A stretch of DNA of 24,108 nucleotides from Flavobacteriales bacterium UBA3431. GTDB taxonomy: Bacteria > Bacteroidota > Bacteroidia > Flavobacteriales > Schleiferiaceae. How positions within the stretch are numbered: the first letter of the stretch is position 1; each line of letters starts with the position of its first letter. The translations under genes were made by a program, and so were the position numbers. The notes below the pieces were generated by a model that saw nothing but the letters and a program-made list of their open reading frames with translations, was not told where the DNA came from and did no database searches. The stretch lies in contig DFSS01000047.1 of the NCBI GenBank assembly GCA_002381225.1, forward strand, positions 1 through 24,108, given 5' to 3'. Positions 16,247-24,108 of this stretch are shown here, piece by piece.

Positions 16247-17107
16247 CTATGGCGTGATGGTCCAGGATACTTTTCGGCGTGCGGAAGGATAGAAGTACCC
16301 AAGGGCATAGTCCTCTGGAGCGCCTTCGCGGTAAATATTGCCAACGATGGGGGCAGGGGGCGCGTCAAAAAGTCCGCCAACTTGAAGTGTCTGCTCGCGC
16401 AAAAGCTGCAGGTAACTGTATAGACCCAAGGGGATACTGCCAATTTCAAGGGTAAACGTTACCCCCACAGAATCGGGACCTGCCACTTCAATTTCGGGGA
16501 GGTCGATGCCATTGTTGGAGCGGCCATCCAAGAAACCGTCATCAAAGACTTGCAAGTTGAAGGGGGCATTCTCAAGGGTGTCGTTGCGCCAAACGCGTGC
16601 GCGGTAGGTATCTCCGGGGCCCGGAGCTTCACTCCAGTGGGCGTAAACGTAGTAGCCTTCGCGCACGAAAGGAGCACGCGGAACAAAGGCGCTGTACACC
16701 GAATCAAACGGATTGCAACGGCCTAGGGCCTCAGGGGCCGAACGCCAGGTGCCAAAAGGAAGGGTTCCATTTTCGGCAATCTGCACTTGGATGTGGTAAC
16801 TCTGAGCGTAGGTCGCGCGGAATTGCCCCGCATAGTGCCCACCGGCGATGTGCACGAGGGTGTCCACAGGGAGGCCATTTTCAAAGAGGACCACGGTGGC
16901 GTCTTCGACAGCGGGATTCGGGTCTTCGCTCAAGTAGTTGACACTCCAACTTAAGTCGGCATATACGGGTGTGCTATCTCCCACCGAGCCGTTGACGATG
17001 AGGCGGGTTTCGCCATCGGGCAAAGTGAGGTCAATGGGGTCTTGGCAACTTACCCACGCGAGACTGGCGGCTGCGGTCCAAAGAAAAAGGGAACGAGGGG
17101 TGCGCAT
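16247..17107 (-). CDS. DUF4249 family lipoprotein
   Basis: The 286-residue product has a signal peptide ending LAWVSCQDP, with the Cys at residue 21 as a likely lipid anchor. It is followed by IDLTLPDGETRLIVNGSV, the usual opening of DUF4249 proteins, and by AVEDATVVLFENG, typical of their beta-sandwich. Its function is not established; members are periplasmic- or surface-facing lipoproteins frequently encoded next to a TonB-dependent receptor. Its ATG overlaps the receptor's stop by one base (TGATG), so translation is likely coupled and a physical partnership similar to SusC/SusD is a fair inference. The ligand is unknown. Confidence 0.85.
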   Translation of the reverse strand: MRTPRSLFLWTAAASLAWVSCQDPIDLTLPDGETRLIVNGSVGDSTPVYADLSWSVNYLSEDPNPAVEDATVVLFENGLPVDTLVHIAGGHYAGQFRATYAQSYHIQVQIAENGTLPFGTWRSAPEALGRCNPFDSVYSAFVPRAPFVREGYYVYAHWSEAPGPGDTYRARVWRNDTLENAPFNLQVFDDGFLDGRSNNGIDLPEIEVAGPDSVGVTFTLEIGSIPLGLYSYLQLLREQTLQVGGLFDAPPAPIVGNIYREGAPEDYALGYFYPSARRKVSWTITP

Positions 17108-19476
17108 CAGAAGGTAAAATTGTACGTGAAGTAGGGGATGACGGAGCCAAAAATGGACAGGCGGTAGGCCTGGACATTGGTGGGCTGGCTAAAGTCGGCC
17201 CGGAAGAAAATGCTGTAGGGATTGCGGCGGCCGTAAACGTTGTAGGCGCCAAAGGCCAAGGAGGATTCCCAAGCCTTTTTGGGTTTTTTCGTGCCCAAGG
17301 TATAGGTGGCTGAGAGGTCCAAACGGTGGCTCGCCGGCGTACGGGCGCCATTGCGGTTGGTGTATACGGGGAAGTACATGCCTTCAAATTCCGCGCGGGA
17401 ATCAGGGTAGGTGATGGGGCGTCCAGATTGGTAGGCAAAGTTTCCGCCCACTTCCCAGGCCTTATTGATACTCCAGTTGGCGACCAAGTTGAGGTCGTGA
17501 AGTTTGTCGTAGTTGGCGGGATACCACTCGCCGTTGTTGATGCGTGTCTCGCGCGTACCGCCATCGACGATGCGCTCGGTCCGAGATAGGGTGTAGCCCA
17601 ACCAGCCAGTCAGGGCGCCGGTTTTCTTTTCGAGAAGGAATTCGGCTCCATATGCCCGGCCATCGCCCCGGAGGAGTTGCGTTTCGATGAATTCCGTAAA
17701 GATCAAATCTGCACCGTCTTTGTAATCCAGAAGGTCTTGGAATTCTTTGTAGTAGACCTCAATGCCCAGGCGGACGCCCGATTCGCCATAGTTTTGGGCC
17801 CAACCAAGCGCAACCTGGTCTACGGTGGCGGGAGCGATAAACTTGCCCGCGGGGCGCCAGATATTGACCGGGGTGGCTGTGGTGTTGTTGCTAATGAGGT
17901 GGAGGTACTGGCGGGATCGGTTGTAACTCGCTTTCAGTGAAGCCTTTGGTCCGACCTGGTAGTTCAATGCGAGGCGAGGTTCCAAGCCAGCTAGTCCGGT
18001 GAAGGAGGCAATGATTTCCCCCGGGCCATAGGCGGTGAGTCCCGTCGATTCCAGATCCGTCGGATTGTTGGGATTGCTGTAGTTCTGAATGTCTCGGGCC
18101 CCCACATTGAAGAAGGTGCTGTAGCGCAGTCCGTAGGTGGCCGTCAGCACATCGGTGATGCGCCAATCGTCGCTGAAGTAGAGGGCCGGCTCGGTGGCAT
18201 ATTCTTTTTGGAGCTCTAAACTGAAGACTCCGGAGATTTGACCGGGGTGAAACACGTAGGCGGTGTTTTGTACGCCAAAATCCACCGTATGGGCCGCATT
18301 GGCATACCAAGTCCAACCCACGTTGCTCACATAATTTTGGATGCGGGAATCCCAGATGAAGGCGGGGTCAGCATCCTTCGGTGTACCCAACTGGTAGGTA
18401 TAGTCCGAATACACGGTAGTGGCATTGAAGAAGAGTTTGGGGCTAATCAACCGGTTCCACCGCAGGGTGCTTGTCCAGTTTCCCCATCCAAAATCAAACA
18501 GATCGGAGGCGCCAAACTGGTCTCGTCCAAAGTAGGAACTGACAAACACGCGGTCCTTTTCACTCAATTTGGCATTGACCTTGATATTGAGGTCATAAAA
18601 GTAGATGGTCGTGTTGTCGAGCTCGGGTGAATTGAAATAGGGAAAGAAGAGGTCAAAGTAGGAACGGCGTCCCGCCACCATAAAGTTGACCTTGTCCTGG
18701 ATGATAGGTCCTTCCAGCAAGAGCCGGCTGGACAAGAGCCCAATGCCCCCGGTGCCAGCAAATTTTTGGGCATTGCCTTCTTTTTGACGGACATCGAGAA
18801 CGGATGATAGGCGCCCCCCATAGTTGGCGGGCATACCCCCTTTGAATAACTTGACATCTTTCACGGCATCCGCATTGAAAATGCTGAAGAAGCCAAAGAG
18901 GTGGGAGGAGTTGTAGACTGGCGCTTCGTCCAAGAGTATGAGGTTCTGGTCGGCATTGCCCCCGCGCACATTGAACCCGCTCGCGCCTTCACCCACCGTC
19001 GAAACGCCCGGCAGCAGCGTCAGCGTTCGGATGATGTCGGTTTCGCCCAAGAGCTGCGGGACCTTTTTGATTTCCTTGGCCGTTAAGGAACTCACACTCA
19101 TCTCGGTGGTGGTCACGTTGCTATTGAGCCGTTCTGAAACTACTTCCACTTCCCCGAGTTGGGTGGCTTCCTCGCTCAAAGAAATGTCCACTTTCCGGGC
19201 GGCGGAAAGGGTTCCCACATTGAACGTAAAGGGGGCATAGCCGATCATCGTGACGGCCAAGGTGTAGCCTTTTCCAGCAGGCAAGGTCAGGCTGTAGAAG
19301 CCATAGGGGTTGGTGGCCGCACTCCACGTCCCGGCAGCCGATTTCACGACCACCATGGCGGAAGGGACCGACTCCCCGGTGCTAGCCTCTGATACCGTGC
19401 CACTGAGGGTCGTACTCTGTCCCCAGGCGGGATGAAAAAAGCCCCAGAGGGCGAGGATAAATGTGATTTGGCGCAT
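17107..19476 (-). CDS. TonB-dependent outer-membrane receptor (789 aa, DUF4249-associated)
   Basis: The receptor has a signal peptide (residues 1-19, ending PAWG), a carboxypeptidase-regulatory-like domain at about 21-103 (TLSGTVSEASTGESVP, NPYGFYSLTLPAG), and a plug at about 118-235 with DIIRTLTLLPGVSTVGEGA, GFNVRGGNADQNLILLDEA and GGMPANYGGRLSSVLDV. The barrel ends VIPYFTYNFTF, with a terminal aromatic residue as expected for outer-membrane insertion. Length is typical for this class and clearly shorter than the receptor at 4585. It overlaps the DUF4249 gene by one base. No good TAnnTTTG box is visible before its ATG in the 90-nt region that it shares with the divergent protease gene. Confidence 0.93.
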   Translation of the reverse strand: MRQITFILALWGFFHPAWGQSTTLSGTVSEASTGESVPSAMVVVKSAAGTWSAATNPYGFYSLTLPAGKGYTLAVTMIGYAPFTFNVGTLSAARKVDISLSEEATQLGEVEVVSERLNSNVTTTEMSVSSLTAKEIKKVPQLLGETDIIRTLTLLPGVSTVGEGASGFNVRGGNADQNLILLDEAPVYNSSHLFGFFSIFNADAVKDVKLFKGGMPANYGGRLSSVLDVRQKEGNAQKFAGTGGIGLLSSRLLLEGPIIQDKVNFMVAGRRSYFDLFFPYFNSPELDNTTIYFYDLNIKVNAKLSEKDRVFVSSYFGRDQFGASDLFDFGWGNWTSTLRWNRLISPKLFFNATTVYSDYTYQLGTPKDADPAFIWDSRIQNYVSNVGWTWYANAAHTVDFGVQNTAYVFHPGQISGVFSLELQKEYATEPALYFSDDWRITDVLTATYGLRYSTFFNVGARDIQNYSNPNNPTDLESTGLTAYGPGEIIASFTGLAGLEPRLALNYQVGPKASLKASYNRSRQYLHLISNNTTATPVNIWRPAGKFIAPATVDQVALGWAQNYGESGVRLGIEVYYKEFQDLLDYKDGADLIFTEFIETQLLRGDGRAYGAEFLLEKKTGALTGWLGYTLSRTERIVDGGTRETRINNGEWYPANYDKLHDLNLVANWSINKAWEVGGNFAYQSGRPITYPDSRAEFEGMYFPVYTNRNGARTPASHRLDLSATYTLGTKKPKKAWESSLAFGAYNVYGRRNPYSIFFRADFSQPTNVQAYRLSIFGSVIPYFTYNFTF

Positions 19477-19569
19477 AACTTGTAACCCAATAACCCCGTA
19501 AAGGGCCGCATGTTCAGCCCCAGGGGGACAAATGCCATGCCAAGACCTGAATTCGGGGCATGATTTATG

Positions 19570-19577
19570 TACTTTCG
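19570..19577 (+). promoter_or_regulatory. Candidate -7 box TACTTTCG for the protease gene
   Basis: TACTTTCG differs from TAnnTTTG at one position. It is 4 nt before the ATG at 19582 and 31 nt before the ATG at 19609. Which start it serves decides whether the mRNA is leaderless. No clear -33 TTG is seen. Confidence 0.3.
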
Positions 19578-19608
19578 GCGCATGCTCGCTTTGATACGCA
19601 TCCTATTC

Positions 19609-21687
19609 ATGAAAAAGAACCTCAAGTACACTCTGCCGGCCCTGGCACTTATTGCTGCATTGGCGGTAGGCTTCTCGTGGAAAGCCCCTTCGGACGATCA
19701 AGAAAAAGTGGTGATGCTGCTTGTGCACGACGCCTTGGCCGGGGTGCATTACCAGCCCAAACCCATCGACGACGCTTTCTCCCAAGAGGTCATGGCGTTC
19801 TTCCTCGAGTCCTTGGATGCCGAAAAACGCTTTTTGCAGCAGTCAGACATTGACCAAATGCGGGCCTACCAAAACCAGTTGGACGATGCGCTGAAGAACG
19901 CCGACCTGACTTTTTTCAACTTGAGCCAAACCCTCTGGCAGAAGCGCTTTGCCCAATCGCAGGAGCTCTACCAAGAAATTTTGGCCCAGCCCCTTGATTT
20001 CACCTCCCAGCGCACCTTTGAGACCGATTCGGAGAAGCGGGGATATGCCGCAGACGATGCGGGCATGCGGGCGTACTGGACCGATTACCTAACCTACCGG
20101 GTCTTGATGCGTCTCTACGATCGATCCATGGCGGCAGATTCTGCCGGTCAGGCCAAATTCATCCTTGGCGACCCCGGATTTGACGAGGAAGAGAAGAAGG
20201 CGCGTGAAAAAGAAATGGAAATCCACGATGAGTGGTTCAGCAGCATGTCGGACATGGAGCGTTCGGACTGGTTTGGTCTCTACATGAATGCGTACACCGG
20301 CGTGTTGGATCCCCACACCCAGTACTTCCCTCCTCGCCAACAGGAAAACTTCGAAATTGAAATGACTGGGCAGCTCGAAGGCATTGGAGCTTCGCTTCAG
20401 CAAGATGGCGAGTTCACCAGCGTGGCCTCTATCGTGACTGGTTCGGCCTGCTGGCGCCAAGGGGAATTGGAAGTGGGCGACAAAATCATCAAGGTGGCCC
20501 AAGGTTCGGCCGAACCCGAGGACATCGTGGGCATGAGTACCAACAAAGTGGTGACCAAGGTTCGGGGGAAGAAGGGTACGGAAGTGCGCCTCACCGTTCG
20601 CAAGAAGGACGGCACCGAAAAGGTCATTCCCATCATTCGCGACATCGTGGAGATTGAAGCCACCTTTGCCCGCTCGGCCCGCTTGGGAGCAGACGGTAAA
20701 ACGGGCTACATCCGCCTGCCGAAATTCTACGTCGACTTTTACGACGACAACAACCGCAATTGTGCCGACGATGTCAAAAAAGAGATCGAAATTCTCAAAG
20801 CACAAGGGATGGAACGCCTCATTTTTGATTTGCGTGGGAACGGCGGCGGTTCCTTGCCGGCTGCCGTGGACATCGCGGGCCTGTTCTTTGACAAAGGCCC
20901 CGTCGTTCAGGTCAAAACAAGTGGCCAACGCGTGCGCTCCTACGACGACCGCGCGGGGGGTGCCGTGTGGGATGGGCCGCTGTTGGTGATGGTCAATGAA
21001 GGAACCGCTTCGGCCTCCGAGATTGTAGCCGCCGCCTTGCAAGACTACGACAAGGCCATCATCGTGGGAACGCGTCAAACATTCGGCAAGGGCACCGTGC
21101 AGAATATGCTGGACCTTGACCGTGCAGCCGGACCGTTTTATGGGGACAAGCCCCTGGGTGCGCTGAAGCTCACGATTCAGAAATACTACCGCATTACCGG
21201 AGGAACCACCCAGTTGCAAGGGGTGGAAAGTGACGTTGTTCTGCCGCATCCCTACCAGGAGATTCCGTATGGAGAACGCGAGTTGGACTACCCCTTGGCG
21301 GTGGATTATGTGGAGCCGGCGGTAAAATTTGAACCCAAAATCTCCAAGCCCTACCTGAAGGCGGCCCAAAAGCGGATTGCGGACAACCCGGAATTTGCCC
21401 GCATTTCTGAGTATGCGCGATGGTTGAAGTCCCAGCAGGACCAAACCCTCGTTCCGTTGAACTATGTGGCCTACTTTGACCGCGAGGCGGCGGCAGAAGT
21501 GGAGGCAGAGGCCTTTGATGACTTATTGAAGTCCTCCGACGAGCTTCCTGTGGCCTATGCTTTTCCAGGTCAAGAGTCGACCCTCGACAGCGGGAAGGTG
21601 ACGGAATACACCCGCTGGTTCAAGGGCTTGTCCACGGATATTTACTTGGGTGAAGCCTTCCGCATTGTAGGCGAAATGCCCCGCTAA
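19609..21687 (+). CDS. prc: Carboxy-terminal processing peptidase, S41 family (Prc/Tsp-type)
   Basis: This periplasmic protease degrades or trims proteins from their C-termini. The N-terminus from 19609 (MKKNLKYTLPALALIAALAVGFSW) is a signal peptide or anchor; in-frame ATGs at 19567 and 19582 would add 14 or 9 residues and are less signal-like. A helical N-domain is followed by a PDZ domain (GIGASLQQDG through GELEVGDKIIKVAQG, KGTEVRLTVRKKDG) and the S41 core (YIRLPKFYVDFYD, LIFDLRGNGGGSLPAA). The catalytic Ser is in TASASE (codon 21010-21012) and the Lys in FGKGT (21088-21090), 26 residues apart against 25 in E. coli Tsp; the Asp of LQDY is also kept. Total length of about 690 fits Prc/Tsp rather than short CtpA. 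The PDZ loop reads GSACW where Pro is common. It is followed after 6 nt by an ABC permease. Confidence 0.93.
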   Translation: MKKNLKYTLPALALIAALAVGFSWKAPSDDQEKVVMLLVHDALAGVHYQPKPIDDAFSQEVMAFFLESLDAEKRFLQQSDIDQMRAYQNQLDDALKNADLTFFNLSQTLWQKRFAQSQELYQEILAQPLDFTSQRTFETDSEKRGYAADDAGMRAYWTDYLTYRVLMRLYDRSMAADSAGQAKFILGDPGFDEEEKKAREKEMEIHDEWFSSMSDMERSDWFGLYMNAYTGVLDPHTQYFPPRQQENFEIEMTGQLEGIGASLQQDGEFTSVASIVTGSACWRQGELEVGDKIIKVAQGSAEPEDIVGMSTNKVVTKVRGKKGTEVRLTVRKKDGTEKVIPIIRDIVEIEATFARSARLGADGKTGYIRLPKFYVDFYDDNNRNCADDVKKEIEILKAQGMERLIFDLRGNGGGSLPAAVDIAGLFFDKGPVVQVKTSGQRVRSYDDRAGGAVWDGPLLVMVNEGTASASEIVAAALQDYDKAIIVGTRQTFGKGTVQNMLDLDRAAGPFYGDKPLGALKLTIQKYYRITGGTTQLQGVESDVVLPHPYQEIPYGERELDYPLAVDYVEPAVKFEPKISKPYLKAAQKRIADNPEFARISEYARWLKSQQDQTLVPLNYVAYFDREAAAEVEAEAFDDLLKSSDELPVAYAFPGQESTLDSGKVTEYTRWFKGLSTDIYLGEAFRIVGEMPR

Positions 21688-21693
21688 CAAATC

Positions 21694-22656
21694 ATGATGG
21701 AATCCCGCCCGCCTGTCTCCATGCTCCGCCGTATATGGCAGCATGGCTTGGGCCGTTGGGGGCTAGCCATTATGGGATTTTGGCTGGTGATGGCCTTGGG
21801 AGGCTATGTGTTGGCGACGGATGCCAGCCCAAATGCGAACCGGATGAATTTGGCGTATGCCGCACAGCCCATCGGGGTGCGCCTTCCGCTGGAAGAGGCG
21901 CCACGCTTGCAGGCCAAGCCCCTTCACTGGTGGTTCGTGGGGGATGCTGGAGCACCAGCCTGGGTGCCGAGTGAGACCCAGGAAATTCGAATGTGGTTGG
22001 GCACCGACCGCTACGGCCGAGATCTTTGGAGCCGATTAATTCTCGGCGGACGCATTTCCTTGAGTGTTGGATTGATTTCGGTGGGCATCGCACTGCTTTT
22101 GGGGCTGCCTTTAGGGGCTTTGGCGGGGTACTATGGCGGGGCCCTGGATCGCGTCCTGCAGACGGTCATTCAAATATTTTGGAGCATCCCCACTTTTTTA
22201 ATGGTCATTGCGCTCAGTTTCGTGCTCGGGAAGGGGTTTTGGCAAGTTTTTATCGCGGTGGGCCTGACCGCCTGGGTGGAAGTAGCCCGCTTGGTTCGTG
22301 GCCAGGTGCTGTCCATCAAGCAGGCCGAGTTTGTTCAAGCCGCGGAGGTTCTTGGGTATAGCCCGGGCCGAATCCTTTGGCGCCACATCCTCCCACAGGT
22401 TGTTCCAGCGCTCATTGTATTGGCGGCCAGCCAGTTTGCTTCTGCCATTCTATTGGAATCCGGATTGAGCTTTTTGGGAATCGGGGCTCAGCCGCCCATG
22501 CCTTCTTGGGGAGGGATGATCAAAGACCACTACGCTTACCTCCTAACAGGCCAGGCACATTTGGCTTTGATTCCCGGATTGGCCCTGGCCAGCCTCGTCC
22601 TGGCCTTTATGTCCCTCGGCACGGCCCTTCGGGATGTCCTAGACGTTCGCAGTTAA
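21694..22656 (+). CDS. DppC/OppC-type ABC transporter permease
   Basis: This is an inner-membrane permease of the peptide/nickel ABC family. The 320-residue protein has an N-terminal TM (LAIMGFWLVMALGGYVLA, about 24-42), a periplasmic loop with WLGTDRYGRDLWSRLILGGR, the usual OppC signature before the transport core, and then about five TMs. The EAA loop, which docks on the ATPase, is VQAAEVLGYSPGRILWRHILP. The end FLGIGAQPPMPSWGGMI is also typical. No OppB-type permease, ATPase or binding protein is in the window, so partners must be elsewhere. It begins 6 nt after prc, suggesting co-transcription. Starts at 21694, 21697 or 21721 are all possible. The substrate is probably oligopeptides by family, but this is unproven. 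Confidence 0.9.
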   Translation: MMESRPPVSMLRRIWQHGLGRWGLAIMGFWLVMALGGYVLATDASPNANRMNLAYAAQPIGVRLPLEEAPRLQAKPLHWWFVGDAGAPAWVPSETQEIRMWLGTDRYGRDLWSRLILGGRISLSVGLISVGIALLLGLPLGALAGYYGGALDRVLQTVIQIFWSIPTFLMVIALSFVLGKGFWQVFIAVGLTAWVEVARLVRGQVLSIKQAEFVQAAEVLGYSPGRILWRHILPQVVPALIVLAASQFASAILLESGLSFLGIGAQPPMPSWGGMIKDHYAYLLTGQAHLALIPGLALASLVLAFMSLGTALRDVLDVRS

Positions 22657-22671
22657 GCGCGCGGGCTGGGC

Positions 22672-22701
22672 AAAAAAAATCCGGCGCAGAGTGCGCCGGA
22701 T
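22672..22701 (-). terminator. Rho-independent terminator of the DUF3127 transcript
   Basis: On the minus strand a perfect 10-bp stem ATCCGGCGCA/TGCGCCGGAT with a 3-nt loop (CTC) runs directly into eight T residues. It lies 28 nt after the DUF3127 stop. In the plus direction no T-run follows, so it is not an obvious terminator for the permease gene. Confidence 0.9.
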
Positions 22702-22729
22702 AGGAAAATGGTCTTAGGTTCGGACTTCC

Positions 22730-23122
22730 TCAGAAGGGCAAATCGTCGTCGTCTCCTGAAAAGGCGTTGGTATTCGGAGCCGCAGGAGCTTGTGCAACCG
22801 GGGCACCACCTCCATATGTGGGTCCATTGTTGGCAGGGGCGGCGGGGGCATCGGCATTTTGGATGCGCCATCCCTGAATAGAGACATAGTAGCGGGTTTC
22901 GCCCTCGCGGGAAGTCCACTCGCGCCCGCGGATGTTGATGGATACCGTCACTTTCTGCCCTTCCTGCACGCGATTGAGCAGGTCAGCGCGGTCTTGGGTG
23001 AATTCCACCAAAATGGGTTGGGGGTATTGTTCATCCGTTTGAACGACCAGTTCGCGCTTGCGGAAGGTGGGGCTCACTTGTTGAACCTCCATGATTTTTT
23101 TTACGGTGCCTGTGATTTCCAT
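22730..23122 (-). CDS. DUF3127 family protein, OB-fold/SSB-like
   Basis: The 130-residue protein begins MEITGTVKKIMEVQQVS with beta-strand-rich sequence to about residue 90 (FRKRELVVQTDEQYPQPILV, KVTVSINIRGREW, RYYVSIQGWRI), matching DUF3127, a small OB-fold-like family of Bacteroidota. A Pro/Ala/Gly/Asn-rich linker (about 91-120) leads to an acidic end, DDDDLPF, nearly the same as the DDDIPF tip by which SSB recruits repair and replication proteins. A nucleic-acid or SSB-partner role is therefore inferred but not shown. It lies 27 nt after the flavin reductase-like gene on the same strand and ends in the strong terminator at 22672. Confidence 0.85.
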   Translation of the reverse strand: MEITGTVKKIMEVQQVSPTFRKRELVVQTDEQYPQPILVEFTQDRADLLNRVQEGQKVTVSINIRGREWTSREGETRYYVSIQGWRIQNADAPAAPANNGPTYGGGAPVAQAPAAPNTNAFSGDDDDLPF

Positions 23123-23149
23123 GCGTAGATATTGAAAGAAGAATTGAGA

Positions 23150-24070
23150 TTACAAATTAGCGCTTCCTTTCGGAGCATTGAGCCGGTCGGTGAGAAGAAT
23201 TTTCCAAGCTTTTTTCACTTTGCCCGCTTCCAGGGCTTCCTTGGCGTATTGGTGCAGCATTTCACGGCGTTCGATGCGGTCCGCCGTTTGGTCAAAAATT
23301 TCCCGAATGCGGCGATGGGTGGCGAATTCGGCCACTTCCTCTTCGCTGGGGGTCATTTCGACATTGCCCAAGCGTCCGAGGTCATTGCCGGACAAGATGG
23401 TGGACGTTCGAATCGAAGGAGGCAAGGCGTCCACTCCGATACCGCGTGTTGCCAGGGGCTTTTCCACTTCAAATAGGGCATCTCCGTTGGCGCGTACGTA
23501 CCAATCACCGCCCAGACGGCCCACTAAATCCAGTTCATCCTGGTCCAAGCGGCCCTCTTCGTCGAGAACGCGTTCGTGAATATGGATGAGTTTCACTTCG
23601 CAAATGACCAAATTCCCAGCTCCAGGCCCATCGCCCAAAGCTTTCACTTCAAGGACTTCGCATTCCATGGCGACGGGAGCTTCGGCCACACGAGGTGGAT
23701 GAACGAGGGTGCTTTCTACGGGGGTAAATCCCGCTTTCAGAAATTCATTGACACCAGTTGGGTACTCCGTGCTGGACAAGCTGGTTTGCTCCACCATGGC
23801 ATGGCTCACACTGTGAATGACGACCTCTGGCACGGCGAGCACGTTGTGGAGGGTGTCCTTGGTGCTGCCATCGCGCCCGCGATTCGCAGGAGAAAAAATA
23901 AGAATGGGCGGATTCGTGCTGAAGACGTTAAAAAAACTAAATGGGCTCAAATTCACGCGCCCATCGCGGTCGATGGTCGACGCCAAGGCAATGGGTCGCG
24001 GACCCACCGCAAATTGAAGTGTGCGTTGAAGATCTGGGATGGAGAGGTCCTCCGGTTTGAGATGTATCAT
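23150..24070 (-). CDS. Flavin reductase-like (FMN-binding split barrel) protein
   Basis: The N-terminal ~190 residues match the flavin reductase-like FMN-binding split barrel: RPIALASTIDRDGRVNLSPFSFFNVFSTNPPI is the characteristic stretch, followed by DTLHNVL and GVNEFLKAGFTPV. Members bind FMN and reduce flavin or act as small oxidoreductases of unknown substrate. A further ~100 residues at the C-terminus, charged and probably helical (EEEVAEFATHRRIREIFDQ onwards), go beyond the core domain, as is common in Bacteroidota homologues. The ATG at 24070 gives MIHLKPEDLS. DUF3127 follows after 27 nt. Substrate cannot be deduced. Confidence 0.88.
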   Translation of the reverse strand: MIHLKPEDLSIPDLQRTLQFAVGPRPIALASTIDRDGRVNLSPFSFFNVFSTNPPILIFSPANRGRDGSTKDTLHNVLAVPEVVIHSVSHAMVEQTSLSSTEYPTGVNEFLKAGFTPVESTLVHPPRVAEAPVAMECEVLEVKALGDGPGAGNLVICEVKLIHIHERVLDEEGRLDQDELDLVGRLGGDWYVRANGDALFEVEKPLATRGIGVDALPPSIRTSTILSGNDLGRLGNVEMTPSEEEVAEFATHRRIREIFDQTADRIERREMLHQYAKEALEAGKVKKAWKILLTDRLNAPKGSANL

Positions 24071-24090
24071 AGGTGCATTTTCCGGCTGGT

Positions 24091-24098
24091 TAAAGGTA
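24091..24098 (-). promoter_or_regulatory. Candidate -7 box TACCTTTA for the flavin reductase operon
   Basis: On the minus strand TACCTTTA matches TAnnTTTG except for the last base and lies 20 nt before the ATG at 24070. The -33 region is at or beyond the window edge. Confidence 0.35.
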
Positions 24099-24108
24099 GG
24101 GATTTGGC

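Noticed and set aside
20089..21444. 451-codon minus-strand open frame opposite the protease gene
   Set aside because: It is antisense to a clear S41 protease, and its His/Arg/Val-rich product resembles no family. Such frames arise from codon bias.
1..24108. Mobile element, prophage, CRISPR or defence island
   Set aside because: I saw no transposase, integrase, direct-repeat array, restriction gene or compositional break. The HsdR_N-like resemblance after ruvC is too weak to count.

Overview
The window is a gene-dense stretch of a Bacteroidota chromosome, most likely Flavobacteriales-like, with moderately high G+C by eye. The evidence is the protein content and the promoters. There are two SusC-type TonB-dependent receptors with N-terminal carboxypeptidase-regulatory-like domains, a type IX secretion (T9SS)-style surface protein with a PorV-like partner, a DUF4249 lipoprotein, and a DUF3127 protein with an SSB-like tail. 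Several promoters resemble the Bacteroidota -7 box TAnnTTTG. I see no transposase, integrase, phage gene, CRISPR array, rRNA or tRNA. This is mostly ordinary chromosome, with one notable surface-protein operon.

Layout. 1-2503 (+): the 3' part of cobalamin-dependent methionine synthase metH, cut by the window edge, then metF; together they form the methyl-tetrahydrofolate to methionine step. 2592-3683 (+): a membrane fatty-acid desaturase. 3722-4475 (-): a truncated ExbB/TolQ-like fragment and a small lipoprotein with a degenerate Rieske-like domain. 4585-13269 (+): a three-gene operon encoding a 1216-residue TonB receptor, a 1322-residue secreted protein and a PorV/PorQ-family outer-membrane protein. 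13343-14236 (+): greA and a HIT-family hydrolase. 14339-19476 (-): a TonB receptor overlapping its DUF4249 lipoprotein, then an MscS-type channel and ruvC. 19609-22656 (+): a Prc/Tsp-type S41 protease and a DppC/OppC-type ABC permease. 22672-24070 (-): a flavin reductase-like protein, the DUF3127 protein and a clear intrinsic terminator.

How the genes may work together. The 8.7-kb triad is the best candidate for a functional surface system. I infer that the secreted protein crosses the outer membrane by T9SS, that the PorV-like protein is its dedicated shuttle or anchor, and that the receptor imports whatever it captures. The DUF4249/TonB pair looks like a second, smaller uptake unit. Both assignments rest on domain logic and synteny; the substrates are unknown.

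A recurring regulatory pattern deserves attention. At several genes (desaturase, Rieske-like lipoprotein, MscS channel, and possibly greA and prc) a -7-like box lies only 4-6 nt before an ATG. This predicts leaderless or nearly leaderless mRNAs. It also helps choose start codons at 4475 and 16213, a few codons inside the longest open frames.
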